From BOKV01 sp041397525 (GTDB lineage Bacteria > Pseudomonadota > Alphaproteobacteria > Rhizobiales > Rhizobiaceae): a DNA stretch of 64,000 nucleotides. Both the position numbers and the translations under genes were made by a program. This document shows, piece after piece, positions 1 through 8,794 of the stretch (the stretch's first letter is position 1; every line of letters starts with the position of its first letter). Location of the stretch: assembly GCA_041397525.1 (NCBI GenBank), contig JAWKWL010000004.1, forward strand, positions 62,001 through 126,000. The letters run 5' to 3'. The notes under the pieces were generated by a model. It searched no databases. It was not told where the DNA came from and saw only the letters and a list, made by a program, of their open reading frames with translations.

Positions 1-593
1 TGTTTCATCAGTGACGGGTCGGTCCATTCCGGCAAATTTGGCAGATGTGACAGGGCAGTGCGCACCGACTTCGCCATCACCTTCAGCGAAACGCCTGCAG
101 TCAGCGGATAGACTGGTTCAACCAGGGGCAGGCTGGCAAAGCCCTCCTCGTCAACAATGTGATCGGGATGGACCATGGACGGCCTGCCGTTGAACCATTC
201 CATGCGGCCGCTGACATGGCGGATTTCTCCCACTGGCAGCGACTTGTTGAGCCACTCCCCATGCGCCTTGAAGAAAACCAGTGCCATTTCGCCGGTATCG
301 TCATGCACGAAGACGCGATAGGGAACACGGCGGTTGCCGCGCGGTGGAGGCTGATGCCGGTCAACCCGGACTTTCAGCGTCACTATCACCCCTTCGGGCG
401 AGTTGGCGATCCCCGGTTGCCTGCGCCGGTCGATGACGCCTGCGGGCAGGTGGAACAACAACCTTCCGATGCGGGCGGGCTGGCCGTCCTCATATCCCTC
501 CAGCAAACGGGTGAGCGATTTTTCCAGTTTGGGGCCGACACCTTCCAGCGAAGAGACCGGGGCGAAGAGCGGGTTTAGAATATCCGGTCGCAT
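1..593 (-). CDS. recG: ATP-dependent DNA helicase RecG, N-terminal part (gene runs off the left edge)
   Basis: The minus strand reads from ATG at 593 to the window edge without a stop, giving 197 residues. It begins MRPDILNPLFAPVSSLEGVG, as RecG does, and continues through the N-terminal wedge/OB region (a GEIRHVSGRMEWFNGRP stretch near residue 140). The helicase motifs lie outside the window. RecG remodels stalled forks and branch-migrates Holliday junctions. It is divergent from sdhE-mfd, the arrangement usual in Rhizobiales. An AGGAAGG stretch lies about 14 nt upstream of the ATG. The identification is firm; the start is probable. Confidence 0.93.
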   Translation of the reverse strand, partial: MRPDILNPLFAPVSSLEGVGPKLEKSLTRLLEGYEDGQPARIGRLLFHLPAGVIDRRRQPGIANSPEGVIVTLKVRVDRHQPPPRGNRRVPYRVFVHDDTGEMALVFFKAHGEWLNKSLPVGEIRHVSGRMEWFNGRPSMVHPDHIVDEEGFASLPLVEPVYPLTAGVSLKVMAKSVRTALSHLPNLPEWTDPSLMK

Positions 594-818
594 GATCGTG
601 TCCGGTACGCCTTCCTGGAATGCTGTCAGGATTCATAGCAAGTCTTGATCAGACCGAGTCAGTTTGACCGCCGCTGTCCAGAACGCAAGAGTCCAAGGTG
701 AAATGGTTCAATCTGTTCGAAATTTGCTCCGTGGGAATTGAATCTGTCCCATGGTCTTTTCCTGCATCGAAAGGCGCACTATACAGCCCATTCATACCAA
801 CCGGAATGTTTCTCACCC

Positions 819-1148
819 ATGGCCAGCGACAATTCACATCGCGGCGCGAGCGCGAATGCAAATCTCGATGCCAGGCGCAAGCAAATGATCTATCGCGCCA
901 ACCATCGCGGCATCAAGGAAATGGACATCATGCTGGGCGGTTTTGCCGAAGCCTGCATCGGTGACATGTCCGAGGCGGAGCTTGATGCGTTTGAGGCACT
1001 GATGGCTGAAACTGACCGGGATTTGCTGACCTGGTTCACCGGTGAAGTTGCGGTTCCCGAAGCAGTGCACACGCCTGTCTTCGACCAGGTGGCGGAATTT
1101 CAGGCGATGCGCCTCAAGCAGGCTGCGGAGAGCGGCAAAAATGGCTAA
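819..1148 (+). CDS. sdhE: FAD assembly factor SdhE (succinate dehydrogenase assembly factor 2 family)
   Basis: 109-residue cytosolic protein of the SdhE/YgfY family, which helps covalent attachment of FAD to the flavoprotein subunit of succinate dehydrogenase. The family's RGxxE signature is visible as RGIKEMD, about residues 32-38, followed by the acidic helical region with a DRDLLTWFTG stretch. The frame stays open further upstream, but ATG 819 gives a length close to the family. Its stop overlaps the mfd start by 8 nt, so the two genes are probably translationally coupled. No strong Shine-Dalgarno site precedes ATG 819. Confidence 0.9.
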   Translation: MASDNSHRGASANANLDARRKQMIYRANHRGIKEMDIMLGGFAEACIGDMSEAELDAFEALMAETDRDLLTWFTGEVAVPEAVHTPVFDQVAEFQAMRLKQAAESGKNG

Positions 1149-4100
1149 GGCATTGTTCAAGCCGGAAGCCGTGATGGACGGCGACCTGGCAGTTACGCTT
1201 GCCGGTGTGCCGGAAGGCTACAAGGCGCATGTGCTGGCAGAAATTGCGGCGGCCGCCCACAAGCTCGGGCGTAACGGGCTGGTCTATGCAGCCAGCGACA
1301 GCCAGCATTTGTCGGCGATCCGCTCCGCACTGGCATTCTACGCACCGTCACTTGATGTGATCGAACTGCCCGCATGGGATTGCCTGCCCTATGACCGGGT
1401 TTCACCAAGTTCGGAGGTGATTGCATGCCGCATTGCCACGCTTGGCCGGTTGGCTCGGATTGGTGCCGGCGGGAAGCCCGGCAAGCCGCTTCTGGTGCTG
1501 ACAACCGCGAATGCGTTGATGCAACGCAATGCGCCCCGCCAATTCATGGCAACGCAGGCGCAACATCTGGCGCCCGGCAACCGCATCCACATGGACAAGC
1601 TCGCACATTGGCTGGCCGGGAACGGGTTCGAACGCACGTCAACGGTGCGCGAACGCGGTGAATTCGCGGTGCGGGGTGGCATAGTCGATCTGTTCGCACC
1701 GGGGGATGGCGAGCCGCTTCGGCTCGATTTTTTCGGCGACACCCTGGAATCCATCCGCAGTTTCGATGCCGCGTCGCAAAGAACGACGGGCCAGTTGAAG
1801 GAATTGTCGCTCGCTCCGATGAGCGAATTGACGCTGGACGAAGGCTCGATCAGCCGGTTTCGCAGCCAGTATGTCTCCATGTTTGGTGCCGCAACGCGCG
1901 ATGATGCGTTGTATGAGGCGGTCAGCGAAGGGCGCAAGTTTGCCGGAACCGAACACTGGTTGCCGCTGTTCTTCGAGAGGCTCGAAACATCTTTCGACTA
2001 TTTCGCCGGTTTTCACATTGCGGTTGACTATCACACCAGCGATGCCATCGGTGAACGCTTCAAGCATGTGACCGACTATTATGAGGCGCGCCAACATGCA
2101 GTTGACACGGCACTTGATGCAGGTGCGCCCTACAAGCCGGTAGCGCCGCAATCGCTCTACATGCCTCCTGACGAGGTTCGCGCGCGGCTTGATGCGGTTC
2201 AGGCCACAATCCTTTCGCCATTCGTTCCGCCGGAAAACTCCTCGACCCGGGTGATTGATCTTGGCGGCAAGCCGGGGCGCAGCTTTGCAGCTGAACGCTC
2301 GTCGGGACTGAATGTCTTCGAGGCTGTGGTCAACCATGCAGCGGATTGTCGCGAGCGGGGCAGGAAGGTGGTGATAGCCGCCTGGAGCGAGGGTTCGCGC
2401 GACCGGCTGAAACAGGTACTTGGCGAGCACCACATGGACCGGGTGGCAGTGGTCGACCGCTTCGACGGGCTCATTGCGGTGGAAAAGGGCCGCACGGCAT
2501 TTGCGGTTCTGCCGCTTGAGGAAGGTTTCGAGGTCGGGGATCTCGCCGTCATTGCGGAGCAGGACATTCTGGGCGACAGGCTGGTACGCCGCTCGGCCCG
2601 CAAACGCAAGGCGTCAGACTTCATTGCGGAAGCATCTGCCCTTTCCGAAGGCGATATCGTGGTCCATGCCGAGCATGGCATCGCGCGTTTTGCGGGTTTG
2701 CGGACCATCGAGGCGATGGGCGCGCCGCATGACTGTCTGGAACTGCGCTATGCGGGTGATGACAAATTGTATCTGCCCGTCGAGAATATTGAACTGCTGT
2801 CGCGATATGGTTCGGGCGACACCGAGGTTCAGCTCGACAAGCTTGGCGGTGTGGCATGGCAGGCGCGCAAGGCAAAACTGAAGAAGCGCCTTCTCGAAAT
2901 TGCCGGGCAATTGATCAAGACTGCCGCTGAAAGAACGCTGCGAACTGCCGAGCGGATGTTGCCGCCGGACGGGCTCTATGACGAATTCGTCACGCGCTTT
3001 CCCTATGATGAAACCGAGGACCAGCTGTCAGCCATCGAGGCAGTGCTGGATGATCTTGCGGCCGGAATGCCGATGGACAGGCTGATTTGCGGCGATGTCG
3101 GTTTTGGCAAGACGGAAGTGGCGCTGCGTGCGGCCTTCGTGGCAGCGATGAGCGGGCGGCAGGTTGCGGTGGTCGTTCCGACCACATTGCTCGCCCGCCA
3201 GCATTACAAGACATTTTCGGAGCGTTTCCGTGGCCTGCCGCTCACTGTTCGCCATGCCTCGCGGCTGGTCAGTGCGAAGGAACTGGCCGAGACCCGCAAG
3301 GGCATTGCCGATGGAACGGTTGATATCGTGATTGGCACGCACGCGCTTCTGGCAGATTCAATCCGGTTCGAGCGGCTTGGCCTGCTGGTCATCGACGAGG
3401 AGCAGCGTTTCGGGGTCAAGCACAAGGAGAAGCTGAAAGAGCTGAAGTCGGACGTGCATGTTCTCACGCTGTCCGCGACACCAATTCCGCGCACGCTGCA
3501 ACTGGCGTTGACGGGCGTGAGGGAATTGTCCCTTATCGCCACAGCGCCGGTCGACCGGCTGGCAGTGCGCACCTTCATCTCGCCGTTTGACCCGCTGATC
3601 GTGCGTGAGGCGCTACTGCGAGAACGCTATCGCGGCGGTCAGAGTTTCTATGTCTGTCCGAGGATTTCCGACCTCGCGGAGCAGAAGGAATTCCTGGAAA
3701 ACTATGTGCCTGAACTCAAGGTGGCGGTCGCACATGGGCAAATGCCGCCGGGCGAACTCGATGACATCATGAATGCCTTTTACGAAGGGCAATATGATGT
3801 GCTGCTTTCAACCACGATTGTTGAATCGGGTCTGGATATTCCAACCGCCAACACGCTGATCATCCATCGCGCGGACATGTTCGGGCTTGCGCAATTGTAC
3901 CAGTTGCGGGGCAGGGTGGGACGCTCGAAAACACGTGCCTATGCGATCCTCAACCTGCCGACACGGCGGATGCTCACGCCGAACGCGGAACGTCGCCTCA
4001 AGGTGTTGCAATCGCTCGATACCATTGGTGCAGGGTTTGAACTCGCAAGCCATGACCTAGACATTCGCGGCGGGGGCAACCTGCTAGGCGAGGAACAGTC

Positions 4101-4662
4101 CGGCCATATCCGTGAAGTCGGATTTGAACTGTACCAGCAGATGCTGGAAGAGGCTGTTGCCGAACTCAAGGATGGCGGCGAGGAAATTTCGGGCGGGCAC
4201 TGGTCGCCTCAAATCAATGTCGGCACGCCGGTATTGATCCCGGAGAATTTCGTGCCGGACCTGCAATTGCGCATGGGTCTGTACCGGCGGCTGGCAGATC
4301 TGCGCGAGCCTTCCGACATCGATGCATTCGGTGCGGAACTGATCGACCGGTTCGGGCCATTGCCAGAGGAAGTCGATCACCTGCTGAAGATCGTCTTCGT
4401 CAAGGGATTGTGCCTGAAAGCCAATGTCGAGAAACTGGATGCAGGGCCGAAGGGCGCGGTCATTACCTTCCGCGACAAGCAGTTCGCCAATCCTGCGGCA
4501 CTGATCGGCTGGATCGGCGAACAATCGAGCCTCGCCAAGATCAGGCCAGACCAGTCAATCGTGTTGCAACGCGATTGGGACAGCGCTGAAAAGCGGTTGA
4601 AGGGTGCTGCTGTCATCATGACCAAGCTGGCGCAGATGGCGCAAACCGCCAAGGCCGCCTGA
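1141..4662 (+). CDS. mfd: Transcription-repair coupling factor Mfd
   Basis: 1173-residue translocase that removes RNA polymerase stalled at DNA lesions and recruits UvrA. The N-terminal third is UvrB-like. The RNA-polymerase-interaction region is near residue 504 (GDIVVHAEHGIARFAG). Walker A (GDVGFGKTE) is near residue 651, the DEEQ helicase box near 752, and LSATPIPRTL follows. A QLRGRVGRS motif and the C-terminal TRCF domain are present. Length is normal for the family. ATG 1141 was chosen because upstream in-frame codons overlap sdhE and show no homology; it overlaps the sdhE stop. It is convergent with the next gene. Confidence 0.97.
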   Translation: MAKALFKPEAVMDGDLAVTLAGVPEGYKAHVLAEIAAAAHKLGRNGLVYAASDSQHLSAIRSALAFYAPSLDVIELPAWDCLPYDRVSPSSEVIACRIATLGRLARIGAGGKPGKPLLVLTTANALMQRNAPRQFMATQAQHLAPGNRIHMDKLAHWLAGNGFERTSTVRERGEFAVRGGIVDLFAPGDGEPLRLDFFGDTLESIRSFDAASQRTTGQLKELSLAPMSELTLDEGSISRFRSQYVSMFGAATRDDALYEAVSEGRKFAGTEHWLPLFFERLETSFDYFAGFHIAVDYHTSDAIGERFKHVTDYYEARQHAVDTALDAGAPYKPVAPQSLYMPPDEVRARLDAVQATILSPFVPPENSSTRVIDLGGKPGRSFAAERSSGLNVFEAVVNHAADCRERGRKVVIAAWSEGSRDRLKQVLGEHHMDRVAVVDRFDGLIAVEKGRTAFAVLPLEEGFEVGDLAVIAEQDILGDRLVRRSARKRKASDFIAEASALSEGDIVVHAEHGIARFAGLRTIEAMGAPHDCLELRYAGDDKLYLPVENIELLSRYGSGDTEVQLDKLGGVAWQARKAKLKKRLLEIAGQLIKTAAERTLRTAERMLPPDGLYDEFVTRFPYDETEDQLSAIEAVLDDLAAGMPMDRLICGDVGFGKTEVALRAAFVAAMSGRQVAVVVPTTLLARQHYKTFSERFRGLPLTVRHASRLVSAKELAETRKGIADGTVDIVIGTHALLADSIRFERLGLLVIDEEQRFGVKHKEKLKELKSDVHVLTLSATPIPRTLQLALTGVRELSLIATAPVDRLAVRTFISPFDPLIVREALLRERYRGGQSFYVCPRISDLAEQKEFLENYVPELKVAVAHGQMPPGELDDIMNAFYEGQYDVLLSTTIVESGLDIPTANTLIIHRADMFGLAQLYQLRGRVGRSKTRAYAILNLPTRRMLTPNAERRLKVLQSLDTIGAGFELASHDLDIRGGGNLLGEEQSGHIREVGFELYQQMLEEAVAELKDGGEEISGGHWSPQINVGTPVLIPENFVPDLQLRMGLYRRLADLREPSDIDAFGAELIDRFGPLPEEVDHLLKIVFVKGLCLKANVEKLDAGPKGAVITFRDKQFANPAALIGWIGEQSSLAKIRPDQSIVLQRDWDSAEKRLKGAAVIMTKLAQMAQTAKAA

Positions 4663-4680
4663 GGTCCGGCCGGGCCATCC

Positions 4681-5364
4681 TCAGGCCTGGGTATATTCGG
4701 CTTCCTCCCGGTTTTCGGCGTCAGCCTGGCGGATCGCCTGGGCAAGAACCTCGGACGGTTGGGCGCCCATGACTGCATAACGCCTGTCGATGATGAAACA
4801 GGGAACGCCCGTCACGCCCATGGATTGCGCCTGGCGGATTTCGGCTTCGACGGCATCGCGATCGGCAACACTGGCAAGCAGGCGGCGCACCAGTCCGCCA
4901 TCCATGCCGGCTTTCTCGGCAGCATCTGCCAGTATTTCGTGGTTGCCGATATTGCCACCTTCCAGGAAATAGATTTCAAACAGGCGGCTTACGAGCTTCG
5001 ACTGGGTTTCGTCACCCTGTCCACCAGCCCAGCGGATGACCCGGTGTGCATCGAGCGTGTTGGGCGAAACCTCAATGGCCTGGAATCGGAAATCGATCCC
5101 AGCTGCCTTGCCGGCATCCTCGACGCGCTTGTAAATGTCGCGAGCCTTTTCCGGGCCGCCGAACTTGTCTTCCAGATATTGGCGCCGGTCCTTGCCTTCG
5201 GATGGCAGTGTCGGGTCAAGCTGGTATGGCCGCCAATGGATGTTGAGCTTGATACCGGTGATGCCGGAAATGGCATTCTCGAGGTTCTTCTTGCCGATAT
5301 AGCACCAAGGGCACATCACGTCGGAAATGATGTCGATATCCATTGTTCTAGTTTCTTCCGCCAT
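4681..5364 (-). CDS. DsbA-family (FrnE-like) thiol oxidoreductase
   Basis: 227-residue thioredoxin-fold protein of the FrnE/DsbA group. The active-site CPWC motif lies near residues 19-22 (DVMCPWCYIGKKN), followed by the family's GIKLNIHWRPYQL and DPTLPSEGKDR region. The C-terminal cis-proline neighbourhood reads GVTGVPCFII. No signal peptide is visible, so it is probably a cytosolic FrnE-type disulfide oxidoreductase and not periplasmic DsbA. Start codons at residues 1 and 8 are both possible. It is convergent with mfd, 18 bp apart. Confidence 0.88.
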   Translation of the reverse strand: MAEETRTMDIDIISDVMCPWCYIGKKNLENAISGITGIKLNIHWRPYQLDPTLPSEGKDRRQYLEDKFGGPEKARDIYKRVEDAGKAAGIDFRFQAIEVSPNTLDAHRVIRWAGGQGDETQSKLVSRLFEIYFLEGGNIGNHEILADAAEKAGMDGGLVRRLLASVADRDAVEAEIRQAQSMGVTGVPCFIIDRRYAVMGAQPSEVLAQAIRQADAENREEAEYTQA

Positions 5365-5394
5365 GACTGGCTCCTGGATGTTGTTGGTGCGGCG

Positions 5395-7245
5395 TCACCT
5401 TGCCGGATTGGCATCCCACCAAGTGGTGAGCTGGTTGCCGTAAAGTGGTGTTGTCTCAGGATGAGCCAAATGGCTCCAGCTTGCCACCCATTGTTCGTTC
5501 AAATGATAGAGAGGCAAGATGTAGTGCCCCGAAATCAGGACACGGTCGAGCGCTCTCACCGCTGAATCAAAATCGGTCTGCGAATGGGCGTTGAGCATCG
5601 CGTCAATCATCGCATCGATTGCAGGATCGGCAGTGCCGGCATAGTTGAAGCTGCCGGGGACATCGCGGCTGGTAGAGCCCCAGCGCCCGATCTGCTCGAC
5701 ACCGGGCGAAAGCGACGCGGAATAGTAGCCCATGATCACATCATATTCGAAACCCTGCAGACGCTGCTGGTATTGTGAATCATCGACCGTGCGCAGGGTG
5801 ACTGCAATGCCGAGAAGTTCGAGCGAGCGCTTCCAGGCGATGGCGAGTTTCTCCTCACCCTCGTTTCGGGTGAGGATTTCGAAGGCAAGCTGAACGCCCT
5901 GAGCATTGACGAGCTGGGACCCCAGACGCTTGTATCCGGCCTTTGCCAGCAGGTCGAAGGCGGTGCGGAGGTTCTTGCGGTCCTTGCCGGAGCCATCACT
6001 GACTGGCGGAGCCCATTTTCCTTCCATCACGTCTGGTTGGACGGCGTTGGGAAATCGTGCCAGCAATGCTCGCTCACGGTCGTCGGCGGGATTGCCCAGC
6101 GCCGACAGGCTTGAACCCTGCCAGAAGCTGCCGGTGCGCTTGTAGACATCGAAGAACAGGTTGCGATTGACAAATTCGAAGTCAAACACCGTCGCCAGCG
6201 CCTGGCGAACATTGGGATCCGCAAAGACCGGCTTGCGGGTATTGAAGACGAAACCCTGCATGGTGGCGGGCGATTGTGAGACGAAGGTTTCCTTTTTCAC
6301 ACGACCTTCGGCAACGGCGGGAAAGTCATAGGACCGCTGCCATGCCGAAGGATCGCCCTCCATGTAGACGTCGAACAGCCCTTTCTTGAATGCCTCGAAC
6401 TGAGATTGCGCGGATTTGAAATACTCGATGCTGACAGTGTCGAAATTGTTTACGCCGCGATTGACCGGCAGCTTTTCGCCCCAATAATCCTTGCGGCGCC
6501 TGAACGTGATGCGGGTGCCGGGCTCGATCTTGTCGATCAGATAGGGACCGCTGCCAAGCATCGGCTCCAGGGTTGATTCATCGAAAGTGGCGACATTTGT
6601 TGCATGCCTGGGGAGCACAGGCGTGAAACCTGCTATGATCAGCGGAAACTCGCGGTCTGACTGGTCGTTGAAAGTGAACCTGACCTTGCGCTCGCCGGTC
6701 TTTTCAATCTTTTCGATCCGCTTCATGCGCGAGTTGAAGGGCGGGCGGCCTTTCTCAGTCAGAATTTCATAGGTGAAAATCACGTCTTCCGGTGTCACCG
6801 GCACGCCATCCGACCATTTTGCCAACGGATTGAGGGTGAATTCGATCCAGCTTCTGTCTTCCGGCATTTCCACTGATTCCGCCAACAGACCGTAAAGCGT
6901 GAAAGGTTCATCTGCACTTCTGGTCATCAGCGATTCGAAGATGAACTTGCCGAATTGCGGATCCCACATGCCGCGTGCCGTGTTGCGCATGGATTTGAGG
7001 ATGAATGGATTGAGGGAATCAAACGTGCCGACAACGCCATGGCTTATCGAACCGCCTACGGGCGCATCCGGATTGGCATAGGGCAGGTGATCGAAACCGG
7101 CGGGCAGGGCAGGATCACCGTGCATGGATATGCCGTGGACGGAACCCTGGGCCACTGCTTCAAGATGTGGAAGGCCTGACCCCACAGCGGCCAGGACGAT
7201 AACGGCCAGTACCCTGCGAATTGCGCCGATTGTGTTTCGATACAT
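5395..7245 (-). CDS. Extracellular solute-binding protein, family 5 (YejA-like)
   Basis: About 616 residues from ATG 7245, with a hydrophobic signal segment (RRVLAVIVLAAVGSGLPHL) and cleavage probably after EAVAQ. The mature part has the family-5 periplasmic binding protein pattern (DPQFGKFIFESLM, TPEDVIFTYEIL, DPNVRQALATVFDFEFVN) and resembles YejA, which feeds a peptide/microcin-C-type ABC importer. No permease or ATPase genes flank it, so it is an orphan binding protein here or partners a transporter elsewhere. An ATG at 7278 would extend it by 11 residues ahead of the signal segment and is less likely. Confidence 0.88.
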   Translation of the reverse strand: MYRNTIGAIRRVLAVIVLAAVGSGLPHLEAVAQGSVHGISMHGDPALPAGFDHLPYANPDAPVGGSISHGVVGTFDSLNPFILKSMRNTARGMWDPQFGKFIFESLMTRSADEPFTLYGLLAESVEMPEDRSWIEFTLNPLAKWSDGVPVTPEDVIFTYEILTEKGRPPFNSRMKRIEKIEKTGERKVRFTFNDQSDREFPLIIAGFTPVLPRHATNVATFDESTLEPMLGSGPYLIDKIEPGTRITFRRRKDYWGEKLPVNRGVNNFDTVSIEYFKSAQSQFEAFKKGLFDVYMEGDPSAWQRSYDFPAVAEGRVKKETFVSQSPATMQGFVFNTRKPVFADPNVRQALATVFDFEFVNRNLFFDVYKRTGSFWQGSSLSALGNPADDRERALLARFPNAVQPDVMEGKWAPPVSDGSGKDRKNLRTAFDLLAKAGYKRLGSQLVNAQGVQLAFEILTRNEGEEKLAIAWKRSLELLGIAVTLRTVDDSQYQQRLQGFEYDVIMGYYSASLSPGVEQIGRWGSTSRDVPGSFNYAGTADPAIDAMIDAMLNAHSQTDFDSAVRALDRVLISGHYILPLYHLNEQWVASWSHLAHPETTPLYGNQLTTWWDANPAR

Positions 7246-7622
7246 GGTTTTGTTTTCCAATTGCAGGGGCGTTGCCATTGCCGGGGGATTCGGGCGGCGA
7301 ATCCCTGTTTACCGGCCGCATTGTGCCAAGTTTGGCGGCGGGCGCAATTCACGCTGTTGCAAGGCCTTGCACTCACGCCGCTTTGGCGGCAAAAACCAGC
7401 CGCCAAGGGTGGAAATGACGCGACAATTGTGGCAATGGAGACCGCGTGCGCGCAAAGTCACTTTCCTGCCCCAATTGTGGTATCGAAGGACCGGGCGCCG
7501 GGCAACGGCATTCATCGCCGTTCAAGACGGGATGAAGCGAAAACTGGATTTGGCAGCGTGATACTACCGGGACACGCAATCGCCGTGAAATACCACAACT
7601 CCGGAAACGCAAAGGGCGTTTT
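7246..7622. other. Intergenic region with two perfect inverted repeats
   Basis: Divergent promoter region between the YejA-like gene (-) and the IalB-family gene (+). No coding frame is convincing. Two perfect 8-bp inverted repeats are visible: GGGATTCG/CGAATCCC at 7285-7305 with a 5-nt loop, and TTGGCGGC/GCCGCCAA at 7383-7406 with an A-rich loop. The TTTGGCGGC motif also occurs once more near 7331. They could be operators or mRNA leader hairpins. Confidence 0.5.
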
Positions 7623-8249
7623 ATGACGAAGATGTTTTTGAAGACCACGCTGAAGACCTCGCTTCTGGGCGGGGCCATGGCGGTCATGGCAGCTGCATTT
7701 GCCGGACAGGCACAGGCACAGCAGGCACCGGTCAATGGCTGGTACAAGGTTTGCTCCAAGCAGGAAGAAAATGACATTTGTAATGTGCAGTTTCAGTCAG
7801 TCGCAGGCAACGGACAGGTTGTAACTGCAGTCTCGCTCGCCGAAATCAAGGGCAAGATCAACCGTCGTGTCTTCCAGGTTACGGTCCCGACCGGTCGCCT
7901 GATCCCGGCCGGCATCAAGGTGCAGGTCGACGACAAGAAGGAAGCCACCATTCCTTACGTCTATTGCTTTCCGCAGAGCTGCATGGCGGAAGTCCAGCTC
8001 GACGACAATCTCGTGGCTCTGCTCAAGAGCGGCGGAAAGATGACAATCACGTCGTCCAATTTCCAGAGCAAACCAAACCCGGTTGAAGTCACGCTCAATG
8101 GGTTCTCGGCTGCCTTTGACGGTCCTGCCCTGAAACAGGATGAACTGGCAGCCAAGCAGCGCGAACTGCAGGATGAGTTGCGCAAGAAGGCTGAAGAGCA
8201 GCGCAAGAAGCTCCAGGAGGAGCAGGACAAGGCCAAGGCCGCAAACTGA
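7623..8249 (+). CDS. Invasion-associated locus B (IalB) family secreted protein
   Basis: 208 residues with a signal peptide (residues 1 to about 33, ending GQAQAQQ). An IalB-like domain follows: NGWYKVCSKQEENDICNVQF near residue 39 and YCFPQSCMAEV near 117. These hold paired cysteines that are probably disulfide-bonded in the periplasm. The last 45 residues form a charged Glu/Lys/Gln-rich helix (KQRELQDELRKKAEEQRKK) likely to be a coiled coil. In Bartonella the family is linked to erythrocyte invasion; in free-living rhizobia the role is unknown. A strong terminator follows. Confidence 0.88.
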   Translation: MTKMFLKTTLKTSLLGGAMAVMAAAFAGQAQAQQAPVNGWYKVCSKQEENDICNVQFQSVAGNGQVVTAVSLAEIKGKINRRVFQVTVPTGRLIPAGIKVQVDDKKEATIPYVYCFPQSCMAEVQLDDNLVALLKSGGKMTITSSNFQSKPNPVEVTLNGFSAAFDGPALKQDELAAKQRELQDELRKKAEEQRKKLQEEQDKAKAAN

Positions 8250-8270
8250 CGGCTTGAGCCACTGAAACTG

Positions 8271-8300
8271 AAAACGCCCGCAATTTGCGGGCGTTTTTTT
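8271..8300. terminator. Rho-independent terminator between convergent ialB-like gene and hspQ
   Basis: AAAACGCCCGCAATTTGCGGGCGTTTTTTT: a 6-bp CGCCCG/CGGGCG stem extended by A/T pairs, followed by T7 on the plus strand. The A-run on the left side makes it potentially bidirectional, which suits the convergent gene pair. Confidence 0.93.
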
Positions 8301-8325
8301 GTCAGGGTTCTTCTAATTGCAACCT

Positions 8326-8676
8326 CTAATGGGCGTGAACCGCTTTCGTTGCGTAGGAACCGTCTGCCATGCGAGTGAAAACTTCTTCCACCTGCGGATG
8401 GCGGATGGGGGCAGGGTTGTCATCAACCAGCAGGTTCTGTTCCGAGACATAGGCGATATATTCGCTCTCCTCATTCTCTGCGAACAAGTGATAGAAGGGC
8501 TGGTCGCGGCGCGGCCGGATTTCCTCGGGGATGGATGCATACCATTCCTCGGTATTCCCGAATTCGGGATCAACGTCGAAAATCACGCCGCGGAATGGAA
8601 ATATCCTGTGCCTGACGACCTGTCCGATGTGATATTTGGCTGTGCGCACTGGCGCGAGTCTGTTTGTTTCTGTCAT
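8326..8676 (-). CDS. hspQ: Heat shock protein HspQ (YccV family)
   Basis: 116 residues with the YccV/HspQ fold signature: YHIGQVVRHRIFPFRGVIFDVDPEF near residues 15-39, then the QPFYHLFAENEESEYIAYVSEQNL block. In enterobacteria HspQ is an adaptor and specificity factor for Lon, and it was once described as a hemimethylated-DNA-binding protein. It is cytosolic. It is divergent from the AEC transporter gene, with a striking 20-bp inverted repeat between them (8716-8735). Confidence 0.93.
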   Translation of the reverse strand: MTETNRLAPVRTAKYHIGQVVRHRIFPFRGVIFDVDPEFGNTEEWYASIPEEIRPRRDQPFYHLFAENEESEYIAYVSEQNLLVDDNPAPIRHPQVEEVFTRMADGSYATKAVHAH

Positions 8677-8715
8677 GGTGTCAATCTAACGCAAGATTTG
8701 TTTCACGCCAACCAT

Positions 8716-8735
8716 ATGTGACGTTCCGGTCACAT
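8716..8735. promoter_or_regulatory. Inverted repeat between hspQ and the AEC transporter gene (putative operator)
   Basis: ATGTGAC - 6 nt - GTCACAT, a perfect 7-bp dyad in the intergenic region of two divergent genes, 40 bp from the hspQ start and 60 bp from the transporter start. The half-site resembles the CRP half-site TGTGA, but the TGTGA-TCACA spacing is 8 nt instead of 6, so another dimeric regulator is likely. Confidence 0.5.
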
Positions 8736-8794
8736 GGCTGTCATAACTGTTGCCCGTGCAATTGCAATTGGTGCAAGCAACTCTATCAGGTTCC

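Noticed and set aside
4759..5565. Plus-strand open frame of 268 codons opposite the DsbA/FrnE-like gene
   Set aside because: Shadow of a gene with an intact CPWC motif and normal family length.
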